Shown here: positions 43,739 to 52,016 of the stretch, piece by piece
How the letters are laid out: the number at the start of each line of letters is the position of its first letter
How positions within the stretch are numbered: position 1 is the stretch's first letter
Assembly: GCA_018335855.1 (NCBI GenBank)
Contig: JAGXRM010000006.1
Location: forward strand, 52,004 to 116,003
Length of the DNA stretch: 64,000 bases
Origin: Clostridiales bacterium
Lineage (GTDB): Bacteria; Bacillota; Dethiobacteria; Dethiobacterales; Dethiobacteraceae
Direction of reading: 5' to 3'
Position numbers and translations under genes: made by a program
Notes under the pieces: model-generated
Told to the model about the DNA's origin: nothing
Database searches by the model: none
Seen by the model: only the letters and a program-made list of their open reading frames with translations

Positions 43739-44185
43739 ATGGCTAAGCCGCGTAAAATAGATCATCCCAAAAATACACAAAATCCAGTTGTTGCTAATAC
43801 AAAAATATTAGAACAACTAGATGATAATATTCGATTTTCTTATAAATACTTAGATGATTCTCATGAAAAGTTCTGCGTATATCAAAAGCCAGCAGAGTAT
43901 TTTGTAAAACTCAATGATAGGTTAAAACACTTATCAAGCATTACAGCAAAAGAGTTTCAGACAACGCCGAGCAAAGCTTTAAGAAATCATAGCTTTGATT
44001 TTACTAACTCCAAGATTTCTGAGGATTGTTTCGGTATACCAAGTGAAGAACAAATAGTAGATAAGCCTTGGCAGTTTGGCATTACCGGTAATGAATATGG
44101 AAGAGCACATGGTTTTTTTGTCAAGAACACATTTTATATTGTATGGCTAGACCCTGACCACAAGCTATGCCCTGCTGGTAAGTAA
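43739..44185 (+). CDS. Uncharacterised protein, candidate toxin of a Panacea pair
   Basis: The 148-residue protein starts 3 bases after the Panacea gene, so the two are translated together. Its C-terminus reads GRAHGFFVKNTFYIVWLDPDHKLCP, a pattern I recall from short proteins of unknown function. I cannot name a toxic activity. By analogy with panAT operons it is a toxin candidate. AT-rich composition sets it apart from host genes. Confidence 0.65.
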   Translation: MAKPRKIDHPKNTQNPVVANTKILEQLDDNIRFSYKYLDDSHEKFCVYQKPAEYFVKLNDRLKHLSSITAKEFQTTPSKALRNHSFDFTNSKISEDCFGIPSEEQIVDKPWQFGITGNEYGRAHGFFVKNTFYIVWLDPDHKLCPAGK

Positions 44186-44351
44186 GTATCTGTCATAGAG
44201 TTATTTTAGAGTAGTATAATACAAGGCTGGCGGCTTCGGCTGCGGGCTGGTATTTTTATGAATTACCTTTTTTGTTCGTAATGTACATGCGAGAAGGGTG
44301 ATTAAAAAATAGCTCTTCTCAGTCAGCAGTCACTGCCGGGCATGTTTTTTG

Positions 44352-44648
44352 ATGAAAGGATTTGAGAGGTTGGAGGATAAAGATTTTTTAGAACTCAGCT
44401 ACGGAGAGCTACTGAAAGGCGTAGAAAGTGGGCCACACCCAGTTTTCAGAACTGAGAAATGCAAAGCAGCTATTAACATAAAATGTACTCAAGATTATGT
44501 GGCAGCAATTAATAAGGCTTCAGAAGTCTCTGATAAACATTCTAAAAGTCTAACTCGGGCTACGTGGGTGTTAGCCTTAGTTACGGTTGGCTTATTCTTG
44601 GCTACTGTTGCAATGACCTATGTTAATTATCTAAACTTATCTAAATAA
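44352..44648 (+). CDS. Small protein with one C-terminal membrane helix
   Basis: The 98-residue protein has a soluble N-terminal part (MKGFERLEDKDFLELSYGEL) and one hydrophobic segment near the end (ATWVLALVTVGLFLATVAMT), so it looks tail-anchored. No family recognised. There is no clear ribosome site, so the start is uncertain. A weak hairpin (CCGAC/GTCGG, 44677-44704) with a T run follows. Confidence 0.5.
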   Translation: MKGFERLEDKDFLELSYGELLKGVESGPHPVFRTEKCKAAINIKCTQDYVAAINKASEVSDKHSKSLTRATWVLALVTVGLFLATVAMTYVNYLNLSK

Positions 44649-44932
44649 GCAGAAAACTAAAATAATCTAATAATACCGACTTCACTGACCCATCGAGGTC
44701 GGCTTTTTTATTATACGGACAGAACGCTGAAACCCTTTAAATACACAAGTACAATCACCTTAATCTGTCCTATCCAGAGGGACAGCTTTTTATTTTTAGT
44801 TCCGGAAAAGACCATTATCGGAAACTACAAAAAATACACAGAACTATAGATTTTAAGCAGGAAAATGGTTGAAGTAAGTCGAAATACCTAAAACATGGTA
44901 ATAGTAAATCTGTTAAAGGATAAGGTGAGGTA

Positions 44933-45382
44933 GTGTTCAAAGAAGAGCTCTTAGAGCAGTGGGAAGAACTCCGGTTAGGCCTTGCTGAAAAGGAGTATCA
45001 GCTTGAACTTGAAAAAAATACATCTTTTACAGGAAGCGTTGGAACTCTATTGTCCTTACTTGCTGGATCCAGCATCCTTGCGCCTTTTCTGACAAACTTA
45101 AGCTTATCATATAGTTTAATAATTTCATGGGCGATAATCTTGCTGGCTTTAGTACTGATGTACATTATCTTTACAGAAAATGTTCAAAACAGGGTTACTC
45201 TCGAAGATTATATTTACGAAGGCGACTGTAGCACAATCCATGAATGGGCACAAGATTTAATTGAAACATATGAAGATGCATTAAAGTGTATGAGAAGTAG
45301 GAGAGAGCAACAAAGGTTATGGGTTGGCCTGTCTGCCGGAGTTGTTGTTATTATTAATTTGTGTATTAGTGTTTTTTTATGA
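44933..45382 (+). CDS. Hypothetical membrane protein with helical cytoplasmic part
   Basis: The 149-residue protein has a charged helical N-terminus, two close membrane helices (about residues 35-83), a soluble stretch with TIHEWAQDLIETYEDALKCM, and a final membrane helix. The GTG start follows AAGGTGAGG. Function unknown; it belongs to the AT-rich cargo block. Membrane proteins in such blocks can be defence effectors, but nothing here proves that. Confidence 0.6.
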   Translation: MFKEELLEQWEELRLGLAEKEYQLELEKNTSFTGSVGTLLSLLAGSSILAPFLTNLSLSYSLIISWAIILLALVLMYIIFTENVQNRVTLEDYIYEGDCSTIHEWAQDLIETYEDALKCMRSRREQQRLWVGLSAGVVVIINLCISVFL

Positions 45383-45391
45383 GGTGCTAAG

Positions 45392-45589
45392 ATGAGTTAT
45401 CCCCCACCACCACGGAAAAAGAAGAGAAAAAAAAGTGAACAGGTTAAGGTTTTTAGTAATGCCATTTATCATGTTCAAGTGGATAATAAATCTATTTATA
45501 TTGTAGGAGGTGCAAAAATTGGCAGAAAGAGAACGGCCCGCTCCGCCACCAAAGCCGCAAGGTCCAAGACACCCAAGCACCGTTGTTAA
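45392..45589 (+). CDS. Small Pro/Lys-rich basic protein
   Basis: The 65-residue protein starts MSYPPPPRKKKRKKSEQ and ends with a basic stretch RKRTARSATKAARSKTPKHR. It starts 9 bases after the upstream stop, with GAGGTGC before the ATG. Its last 70 bases overlap a second small gene in another frame, so its basic tail may be a by-product of overlap. Function unknown. Confidence 0.45.
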   Translation: MSYPPPPRKKKRKKSEQVKVFSNAIYHVQVDNKSIYIVGGAKIGRKRTARSATKAARSKTPKHRC

Positions 45590-45647
45590 ACACAACGAGC
45601 GGAAAAGACCTTCACCACCACCGCCCAAAGATAATAGAGGTAAATAA
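45519..45647 (+). CDS. Small Pro-rich protein overlapping the previous gene
   Basis: A TTG at 45519 with AGGAGG 8 bases upstream opens a 42-residue frame: AERERPAPPPKPQGPRHPST at the start and RPSPPPPKDNRGK at the end. The ribosome site lies inside the preceding gene. Both small genes are proline- and lysine-rich, which suggests they are related in use. Function unknown. Confidence 0.5.
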   Translation: MAERERPAPPPKPQGPRHPSTVVKHNERKRPSPPPPKDNRGK

Positions 45648-45655
45648 ATACCAAG

Positions 45656-45690
45656 CCGGCAGCCTAATAGAGGTATGCCGGCCTTATTAA
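45656..45690 (+). terminator. Intrinsic terminator
   Basis: GCCGGCA and TGCCGGC form a 7-bp stem around a 14-base loop, followed by CTTATTA. Moderate support. Confidence 0.6.
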
Positions 45691-45706
45691 AAAGGATGTG
45701 TTTTCA

Positions 45707-46153
45707 ATGTTTCAATTGCTGCGCTATATGGAAGAGATTATAGGTTTTTTGGATGGGATATATAGTAGGGGTAATTTCGAAGAAGCTAGGCGAGGCTTCA
45801 ATATGGTGAAATCACTTTTTAATGTGTCCTCTGAACAAATTGAATTTGTCTATATCAAGAACCTGTTTTTAAGTGACGATAGCTGGGACATTTTTGTCAT
45901 TTGTGCAGGCAAAGTAATTGTTTGTACGGTAAATTCTCAAATAATACAGGTAGAAGAGTTGAAGGTTATAGAGAATATGAAATTAACAATTAATGAAAGG
46001 ACACAACGTTGTCAGTTGGAACTTAAAGTGAATAACGATACTACCATTGAGTTAGACAACTTTACTGATACTAACCCTGCCTGGAGACATGCTTATTACT
46101 CTGCTATCATGTGCTTTTATAAAATTTTGTCTGGTGTAAGAGTTGTTGAGTAG
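45707..46153 (+). CDS. Hypothetical protein
   Basis: The 148-residue protein (MFQLLRYMEEIIGFLDGIYS) has alternating beta-like segments and no motif I recognise. ATG 45707 suits AAAGGA; a GTG at 45698 is too close. It is the last cargo gene before the convergent integrase. AT-rich. Confidence 0.55.
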   Translation: MFQLLRYMEEIIGFLDGIYSRGNFEEARRGFNMVKSLFNVSSEQIEFVYIKNLFLSDDSWDIFVICAGKVIVCTVNSQIIQVEELKVIENMKLTINERTQRCQLELKVNNDTTIELDNFTDTNPAWRHAYYSAIMCFYKILSGVRVVE

Positions 46154-46257
46154 GTCTTTTTTATTTTGCCACTTGTGACGAAGAGAGAGAACGCGCTAGC
46201 CGGAGCAATTCAGGACATCAGGGGTATATGGTCGTGCAGAAAATGTTTAGGACAAGG

Positions 46258-47455
46258 TTATTTACCCTGTCCTTTTTTTGTGCCTGTAAACAGTTCATCT
46301 AGTCGGTCAGCAGCTTCCTGGTCAGCTCTCTTAAGAGCGTGCCCGTAGATATCCATAGTGGTAGAGATATTTGCGTGTCCCAGGCGGCTACTAATCGTTT
46401 TAGCGTGTAAGCCCTGACCTATAAGAAGTGTCGCAGCTGTAATGCCTGAGGCCGTGGAACGGCAGTGCTGGGAGATCATGGCGCCTTAGGAACTTCGGAA
46501 ACCATTTTGTAATGGTATCCACGTGCATTGGCTGGCCATCCCATGTAGTAAACAACCGGTCGGAACCTTGCCACAGATCACCTACCTTTAGCCTTTCCTC
46601 TGCTTGATGTGCTTTGTACTGCCGTAGCAGGGCAGTCACAGATTCGGGAAGGGTAACTAGGCGCTTTGATGTTTCGTTCTTCGGCTCTTTCGTAAAACTC
46701 CCTATCTGGGGCAGGTACTGGCTCGCCTGCCGGACAACCAGTGTGTTTTGACTAAAATCAATGTCCTGCCACTCTAGTCCCATCAGTTCCCCTCTTCGAA
46801 GTCCGCTGGCAAGAGCAAGCGTAATCAGAGTTCTGTACTTCAAGGGCTCCTCTACCAATGAATACAACAGAGCTAATGTTTGTTCCTCATTATACCAGGC
46901 AGCCTGCTTCTTCCTAACCTTCGGGGGTTTAACCCTGCCAGCTGGATTTGACGTAATTACCTGCCATTGTACGGCATCGTTAAAAATGCTTGAGAGTACA
47001 CGGTGGTGCTGCAGGATCGTCTTTTCGGACAGGCACCCCTCCCGGCCGTCAAGCCTGATACCATCCTCCTGGAGGTTGTTATAGAACTCCATTAGGTGGA
47101 CGGGTCTAATCTGCTCAATTTTAAGGTGCCCCATGGCCGGCAGGATACGGGAATCAAGGATCTGCTTGTAACGGAATACAGTCTTTGGCGCCAGGTTCTT
47201 CTCAGCATAGTCCCGAAGCCAACGATCAACAAATTGGGTGAAGGTAAGCTTTTTCGTGCCTATGTACTGGCCGGCTTCAATTTCGGCAACGAACTTAGCC
47301 AGTTCTACCTCTGCCTCTTTCCGTGAGGCCTTTTCGATTTTTGCTGTAGTTTTGATAGTCTTAGTTTTTTTAATCTGCTTTCCCTCAGAGTTGATCCCAC
47401 AGGAAACAATTAACCGCCACGAATTATCGCCACGCTTTTCAATTGACCCTGACAT
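46258..47455 (-). pseudogene. int: Tyrosine integrase with a frameshift in the catalytic domain
   Basis: The minus-strand gene has an AP2-like arm-binding N-terminus, a core-binding domain (FTQFVDRWLRDYAEKNLAPK) and a catalytic domain with the first arginine in ASGLRRGELMGLEW and the HxxR motif as HGLRH. One extra T at about 46483 then shifts the frame. The rest (TAATLLIGQGLHAKTISSRL, GHANIST, and the tyrosine in DIYGHAL) continues in the next frame to 46258. Without the shift it would be a normal integrase of about 400 residues. It is either a real inactivating mutation or a sequencing error. ATG 47455 follows AAGGAGG. Confidence 0.88.
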
Positions 47456-48437
47456 TGGTTTCATCCTCCTTGTTGAAATACTCAGGAACTGCTTTTCTGC
47501 CGATAGATCTTAGCTGTTCTTTTTTTCTAACTCCATCATCCCATGCCTGGTTTACTGACTGCTTTATGACGGTATACTGTTCATCGCTGATACCACGCTT
47601 CTTGTAGGTTCTGAAGTATGATAGAGCATCCTGTTTCTCCCTGGTAGCTATATCAGCTTTTTCTTTAACATAAGGTTCATTAAAACAGTGCCAGGCTAAG
47701 ATTGCCTCATAAAGGGAAGCCGGCTGAATGACTAAAGAGCCATTTTTTGTCCAGTTAAATTTCACATATTGTTGTAACCGCCGCATAATGTTCCGGTTAA
47801 TCTCTGCTGTAGTGAAGTCAATAATATCACCTCGGTAAACTGGCCAGGATTTTGGTACTATAAAAATCGGCCAGTCATTTCGGCGCGCTGGCTTTAAAAC
47901 CGGGGGTAAACTCAATCCTAAATGTACCCACGTCCACTTCCTAACCTCTGGGTGTTCAATTACTTTCTGTTTTAATGGATTAACCAAAAAAGCTTCAGCT
48001 GCGCTAACGGGAGCGGGCATCCCTTTTGACGGGGTTGTAGAGAGTTGAAGTGTGATAAATTGCATTGCCATGCCGATTTTCGTTAAGGCCTCGCTTAGGG
48101 AGATTCTATTTCCGGGAAACAGTGGGCCTACCTCTAGCCAAAAGCTGATTATGCTATCTATGGATTTAAACGTTGTTATGTTTAGCAATTTCTTGGATAC
48201 TTTTTCAAAGTCAACTTTCTGGCCGCTATGACTATTTTCCCAATGAAGGTATTTAACCTCGTGGAAATTATTATCTGCTTGAGGTAAGGCTCCTCGCAAG
48301 CTGTCAACGCGGAGAATGGCTTCTCTAAATGCTTTCATAGTCTCGGTTAAAGGCTCAACTTTTTTTTCGATCCAGACGCGCCGACAGGGAGCTACTTGCG
48401 TCTCAAGCAGGAACTTTGCGTTAATTATTTTTCTCAA
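47439..48437 (-). CDS. Hypothetical element protein next to integrase
   Basis: The protein of about 332 residues shows no family I recognise. It contains KWTWVHLGLSLPPVLKPARR and the tail DALSYFRTYKKRGISDEQYT. A TTG at 48437 with GAGGTGG six bases upstream is the likeliest start; other starts lie up to 48515. Its end overlaps the integrase start by 17 bases, so the two are probably translated together from the promoter region divergent to the repressor gene. Confidence 0.55.
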   Translation of the reverse strand: MRKIINAKFLLETQVAPCRRVWIEKKVEPLTETMKAFREAILRVDSLRGALPQADNNFHEVKYLHWENSHSGQKVDFEKVSKKLLNITTFKSIDSIISFWLEVGPLFPGNRISLSEALTKIGMAMQFITLQLSTTPSKGMPAPVSAAEAFLVNPLKQKVIEHPEVRKWTWVHLGLSLPPVLKPARRNDWPIFIVPKSWPVYRGDIIDFTTAEINRNIMRRLQQYVKFNWTKNGSLVIQPASLYEAILAWHCFNEPYVKEKADIATREKQDALSYFRTYKKRGISDEQYTVIKQSVNQAWDDGVRKKEQLRSIGRKAVPEYFNKEDETNVRVN

Positions 48438-48482
48438 TGACACCCACCTCAGCATGCTTCGTAGTGCTTCGCACCTATTATG

Positions 48483-48507
48483 TATAATTGTACCAAGAAC
48501 TTGGTTC
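48483..48507 (+). promoter_or_regulatory. Repressor promoter and operator
   Basis: TATAAT (48483-48488) is followed by CCAAGAACTTGG (48493-48504), a perfect palindrome at the expected transcription start of the XRE gene. It is probably the autoregulatory operator. The -35 box is not clear. Confidence 0.55.
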
Positions 48508-48530
48508 AATATCAAGGAGGGAAATTAGTC

Positions 48531-48752
48531 ATGGGAAACAGGCTACGTGAAGTACGGAAGCAACAAGGGTTAAGCCAGTTTGGACTGGCAAAAATGTGTG
48601 GAGTGGAGCCATCCAATCTATCAAAGGTCGAAAACGGGATTCTTAAGCCTTACCCTGGATGGCGGCAAAGGATTGCTCTGGCGCTTGGAGTATCCGAGGA
48701 AGAAATTTTTCCGGTAGAGGTGAAAAACGATGCAAGCAACTATTCCGGCTAG
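48531..48752 (+). CDS. XRE-family transcriptional repressor
   Basis: The 73-residue protein is a single lambda-repressor-like helix-turn-helix: LREVRKQQGLSQFGLAKMCG followed by VEPSNLSKVENG. It is divergent from the integrase operon and leads the replication genes, the usual place of the control switch of an integrated element. AAGGAGGG precedes the ATG. Its end overlaps the next gene by 23 bases. Confidence 0.88.
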   Translation: MGNRLREVRKQQGLSQFGLAKMCGVEPSNLSKVENGILKPYPGWRQRIALALGVSEEEIFPVEVKNDASNYSG

Positions 48753-48948
48753 GGCGGCTGCGGAGTATCTAGGAATCAGTTACTGGCTGCTTCTTCAAAT
48801 GTGCAAGGCAGGACAGATACCACACTTCAGGGTTGGGGGGAGAATACTGTTTCGCCGGGAGGCACTGGATCTGTGGATGTCGGAACAAGAAGCAGCCTCT
48901 ATTACCAAAAAAGAGCCGGACCACAATGGAATCCGGCGTCTTAAATAG
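48730..48948 (+). CDS. Excisionase-like helix-turn-helix protein
   Basis: The 72-residue protein matches the excisionase/HTH_17 type: ARAAAEYLGISYWLLLQMCK, then GQIPHFRVGGRILFRREALDLWM. Such proteins bend DNA at att sites or act as small regulators. It overlaps the repressor gene, so the two are co-translated. The ATG follows AGAGGTG. Confidence 0.8.
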   Translation: MQATIPARAAAEYLGISYWLLLQMCKAGQIPHFRVGGRILFRREALDLWMSEQEAASITKKEPDHNGIRRLK

Positions 48949-49022
48949 AGGCGGTGTATAGTATGGACATCTATAGGCGCTCAACATTTAATTTACGCTT
49001 TAAGAAAGGCCTGGTGAGATAA

Positions 49023-49835
49023 GTGGGTAGGCCAAGAAAAGAGGGAATGGAATATTTCCCACATGATGTAGATGCTGCAAGCGATGAAAAGATCGAGGCT
49101 CTTAGAGCCATTCACGGTAACGATGGGTATGCCCTTTACTTCATGCTTTTAGAGCGTATATATCGGACAGCAGAAGCAGAACTTGATGTATCCAAGCCAG
49201 CTGTTCTGGCAGCATTGGTTGCTAAGGCCGGTGTCAAAAGGGAGAAGTTTAACGAAATTTTAGAAACTGCTTTTGATGTGGATCTCTTTGACCAGGTTGC
49301 CTATGAGGAGAAAAGTATATTAACTAGTAAGGGGGTAAAACGCAGAGCTGCAGAAGTGACAGCCATGAGGGAGCGATGGAGAAAAGCCAAAGATACCTCT
49401 GCGGAAAACCAAGAAGAAAACCCTGTGGAAAACCAAGAAGAAAACGCCGAAGAAACTGGGGAAAGTAAAGTAAAGCAAAGCAAACCAAATAAAAAGCAAA
49501 ATTATGCGTCTGAGTTTCAAATATTTTGGGATTCATACCCTCGCAAAGATGAAAAAAAACCATCCTATGCAGCATGGCAGGCGCGACTTAAAGAAGGCTA
49601 CACTCCGGAGCAGATACTGTTGGCAACTAAAAACTATCTGGTCAAGTGCAAAGCAGATAAAACAGAGCAGCGGTTTATTAAAATGGCAAAAACCTTCCTT
49701 GGCCCCGGTGGGCATATCGGTGAACACCTGGAGAAGCCGCTACCTGATCCTAACGGCGGTGAACCGGTTGCCGAATGGACAGGCCCGGCATGTGTAGCTG
49801 ACTTTGCCGCAGAAATAGCGAGGCGGGCACAATGA
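49023..49835 (+). CDS. Replication initiation-like protein (DUF4373 N-terminal domain)
   Basis: The 270-residue protein starts with the Lin1244/DUF4373-type domain seen in phage replisome organisers (MEYFPHDVDAASDEKIEAL; IHGNDGYALYFMLLERIY). A charged linker with repeats ENQEEN follows, then a C-terminal helical domain (FQIFWDSYPRKDEKKPSYAA). It probably binds the element's origin and recruits the helicase encoded next. GTG start after GGTGAG; 4-base overlap with the helicase gene. Confidence 0.82.
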   Translation: MGRPRKEGMEYFPHDVDAASDEKIEALRAIHGNDGYALYFMLLERIYRTAEAELDVSKPAVLAALVAKAGVKREKFNEILETAFDVDLFDQVAYEEKSILTSKGVKRRAAEVTAMRERWRKAKDTSAENQEENPVENQEENAEETGESKVKQSKPNKKQNYASEFQIFWDSYPRKDEKKPSYAAWQARLKEGYTPEQILLATKNYLVKCKADKTEQRFIKMAKTFLGPGGHIGEHLEKPLPDPNGGEPVAEWTGPACVADFAAEIARRAQ

Positions 49836-51160
49836 CGGATATAAAAATCCCACACGACCCGGAAGCCGAAAAGTCCGTTTTAGGCTCAATACTTATCAAG
49901 CCTGAACTGTTACCGCTTACTATGGAGTATTTAACCCCCGAGGTGTTTTATTTACCCGTGCATCGCCTAATATATAAGGCCCTCCGTGACCTTTTCGACG
50001 AGCGGAAGCAGATAGACCTTGTGTCACTTAATACACAGCTGCAGGAAAAAAATGAATCGGAACAGGTCGGCGGCTTTACATACCTTATGGGACTAACTGA
50101 AGTTTTAACAACCGCCACCATTGAGCAGCACTGTCAGGCCATCAGGGATAAGGCCCAGCGCCGGGAGCAATACAAAGCCTGCGCAGAGGCGGCAAAAATT
50201 GCCCTGAATGAAGCTGAATACTCCCCTGGAGAAGCCGCTGCACTCATCACAGAAAAAATATTAGGAACCAGCATCAGAGCCACGAAGGTGAAGGCCTTTG
50301 AAGCGGGACAGGTAGCCAGAGACAGGTTAAAAGCCTATGAAGAAAATCAGGAAATACGAGGTGTAAAAACAGGGCTTACCGATATTGACAGCATTATTAA
50401 CTGCCTACCGAACGGACAACTGATAATTCTGGCTGGCCGGCCCGGGATGGGCAAGACACAACTGGCCTGTGATATAGCTCTCGAAGCCAGTAAAGATGTA
50501 TACACCTTATTCGTGACTGCTGAAATGACCAAAGAGCGAATTGTGGATAGGATGCTCTGTTCTTTGGCAGGGGTAAACGGGAAAAGGTATCAACGGCGGC
50601 AACTCACTGAACCGGAGTTAATCAGGGTAGCCAACACTGCCAGCAGCTTCACTTCACGAAAATTAAAGATTGTTGACCGTAGCGTAACAACTGCAGATAT
50701 ACGCGCCCTCTGCTACCGAGAAAAAGCGGAAAATGGGCTTGGCCTAATAATCATTGACTACCTGGGGAAAATCGTAGACAAACGCTTGCCGGGCATGAAC
50801 ACAAACGACCACATCGGCCATGTTGTTGGAACCCTGCAAAACCTCTCTAAGGATATTGACGCACCAATCTTACTTTTATGCCAACTAAGCAGGCAGGTTG
50901 AACAGAGAAAGCCACCGGTACCGGGAAACTCAGATCTACGGGATTCTGGTAATATTGAGCAGGATGCCGATATTATCATGTTTGTATATAGGGAAGAGGT
51001 TTACACGAAGAAACGACCAGGTGAGGCAGACATTTTAGTAACGAAGGTCCGGGACGGAGAGCCCGGTATGTGTACGCTGACATTCTCCAAAACGGAGCCT
51101 AGGTTTAAAAATATGGTGAGAGGAGGCAACGTCCCCTGGGATCAACCGCAAAGGAATTGA
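49832..51160 (+). CDS. DnaB-like replicative helicase
   Basis: The 442-residue protein has a DnaB N-terminal domain (IPHDPEAEKSVLGSILIKPE) and a RecA-like motor with Walker A AGRPGMGKTQLA, Walker B GLIIIDYLGKI and the arginine-finger region SDLRDSGNIEQDADIIMFVYR. It unwinds DNA at the fork. It starts by ATGA overlap with the replication-initiation gene, and the next small gene overlaps its stop. Confidence 0.94.
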   Translation: MTDIKIPHDPEAEKSVLGSILIKPELLPLTMEYLTPEVFYLPVHRLIYKALRDLFDERKQIDLVSLNTQLQEKNESEQVGGFTYLMGLTEVLTTATIEQHCQAIRDKAQRREQYKACAEAAKIALNEAEYSPGEAAALITEKILGTSIRATKVKAFEAGQVARDRLKAYEENQEIRGVKTGLTDIDSIINCLPNGQLIILAGRPGMGKTQLACDIALEASKDVYTLFVTAEMTKERIVDRMLCSLAGVNGKRYQRRQLTEPELIRVANTASSFTSRKLKIVDRSVTTADIRALCYREKAENGLGLIIIDYLGKIVDKRLPGMNTNDHIGHVVGTLQNLSKDIDAPILLLCQLSRQVEQRKPPVPGNSDLRDSGNIEQDADIIMFVYREEVYTKKRPGEADILVTKVRDGEPGMCTLTFSKTEPRFKNMVRGGNVPWDQPQRN

Positions 51161-51369
51161 TGGACCGATATAATTCTAAGTTGGAGAGCTACAGAAAGGC
51201 CGAGACATGGTTTGACGATCCAGATGTACCTCAGATTGAAAAGGAGCAGTATCAACCACTTCTAATTGCCATTCTTAACGAAGCTGAGGCTATTATTCAG
51301 GAACTGCAATTAAAGGGACTGCAGATGTCACGTGAGCAGATTCGTCTAGGATTTGCAGGGGATAGATAG
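51160..51369 (+). CDS. Small hypothetical protein after dnaB
   Basis: The 69-residue helical protein (MDRYNSKLESYRKAETWFDD) starts at an ATG overlapping the helicase stop, so it is translationally coupled. No family recognised. Its place suggests a replication accessory role, but that is only position. Confidence 0.6.
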   Translation: MDRYNSKLESYRKAETWFDDPDVPQIEKEQYQPLLIAILNEAEAIIQELQLKGLQMSREQIRLGFAGDR

Positions 51370-51448
51370 CAACCTATTCCCCAAGTACGAAACCCCTCTC
51401 TACGTGACCATACGCGCCTCTACATAGCTTTATGAAAGGAGAAACCCC

Positions 51449-51709
51449 GTGAAAATACAGATTGAGAATTTCGTAATTACAAGCGACCCGATGAACATCA
51501 CCCTTTCGGAAACCAAAACGACGACGGATGGGAAGAACCCTGGGACTGAATACATGGTGCCGATTGGATACTACGGGAGCGTTGAGCAGGCATTGGATGC
51601 ACTCGTGCGACAGAAAATCCGGGCATCAAGCGCGACGTCAGTACATGAGTTGTTGGAAGAAGTGCGCGGTATTCGTGAAATGATACGGCGGGTGATGCAG
51701 GGTATATAG
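51449..51709 (+). CDS. Small hypothetical phage-like protein
   Basis: The 86-residue protein (MKIQIENFVITSDPMNITLS) has a beta-rich N-terminal half and a helical end (HELLEEVRGIREMIRRVM). It resembles small phage proteins of unknown role. GTG start after AAAGGAGA. Confidence 0.6.
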   Translation: MKIQIENFVITSDPMNITLSETKTTTDGKNPGTEYMVPIGYYGSVEQALDALVRQKIRASSATSVHELLEEVRGIREMIRRVMQGI

Positions 51710-52016
51710 CATATTCCTAATGTTTCGGCGTTAGCATCGCCAGTGCACATATGAAATTTCTATATCATAGCTGAGGCCATGTGCCGGTAGTCCAGACGCC
51801 TCTCCGGTTGACAAAGGGTGTTGTCAAGTGATTTGCCATTTTGGGATGATTTTGTCAAGCAGAGAGACGGTTACTAAAATGTTGAGAAATGTTGAACATT
51901 TCCAGAACTGATAAACGGTATTCAGATTGTGTTTTCAAACAGTGGCAGCTATACGGCCACACTTGCCGGCGCGAAGCTCATCTTCGTACCGAGCTAAAAG
52001 AGAAAGGGTGATTTAA
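51710..52016. other. Intergenic region with an inverted repeat
   Basis: About 300 bases with no supported gene. GAAATGT-TGA-ACATTTC (51886-51902) is a perfect 7-base inverted repeat and may be an operator. TTGACA occurs at 51808. It likely carries the promoter of the long coiled-coil gene. Confidence 0.4.
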
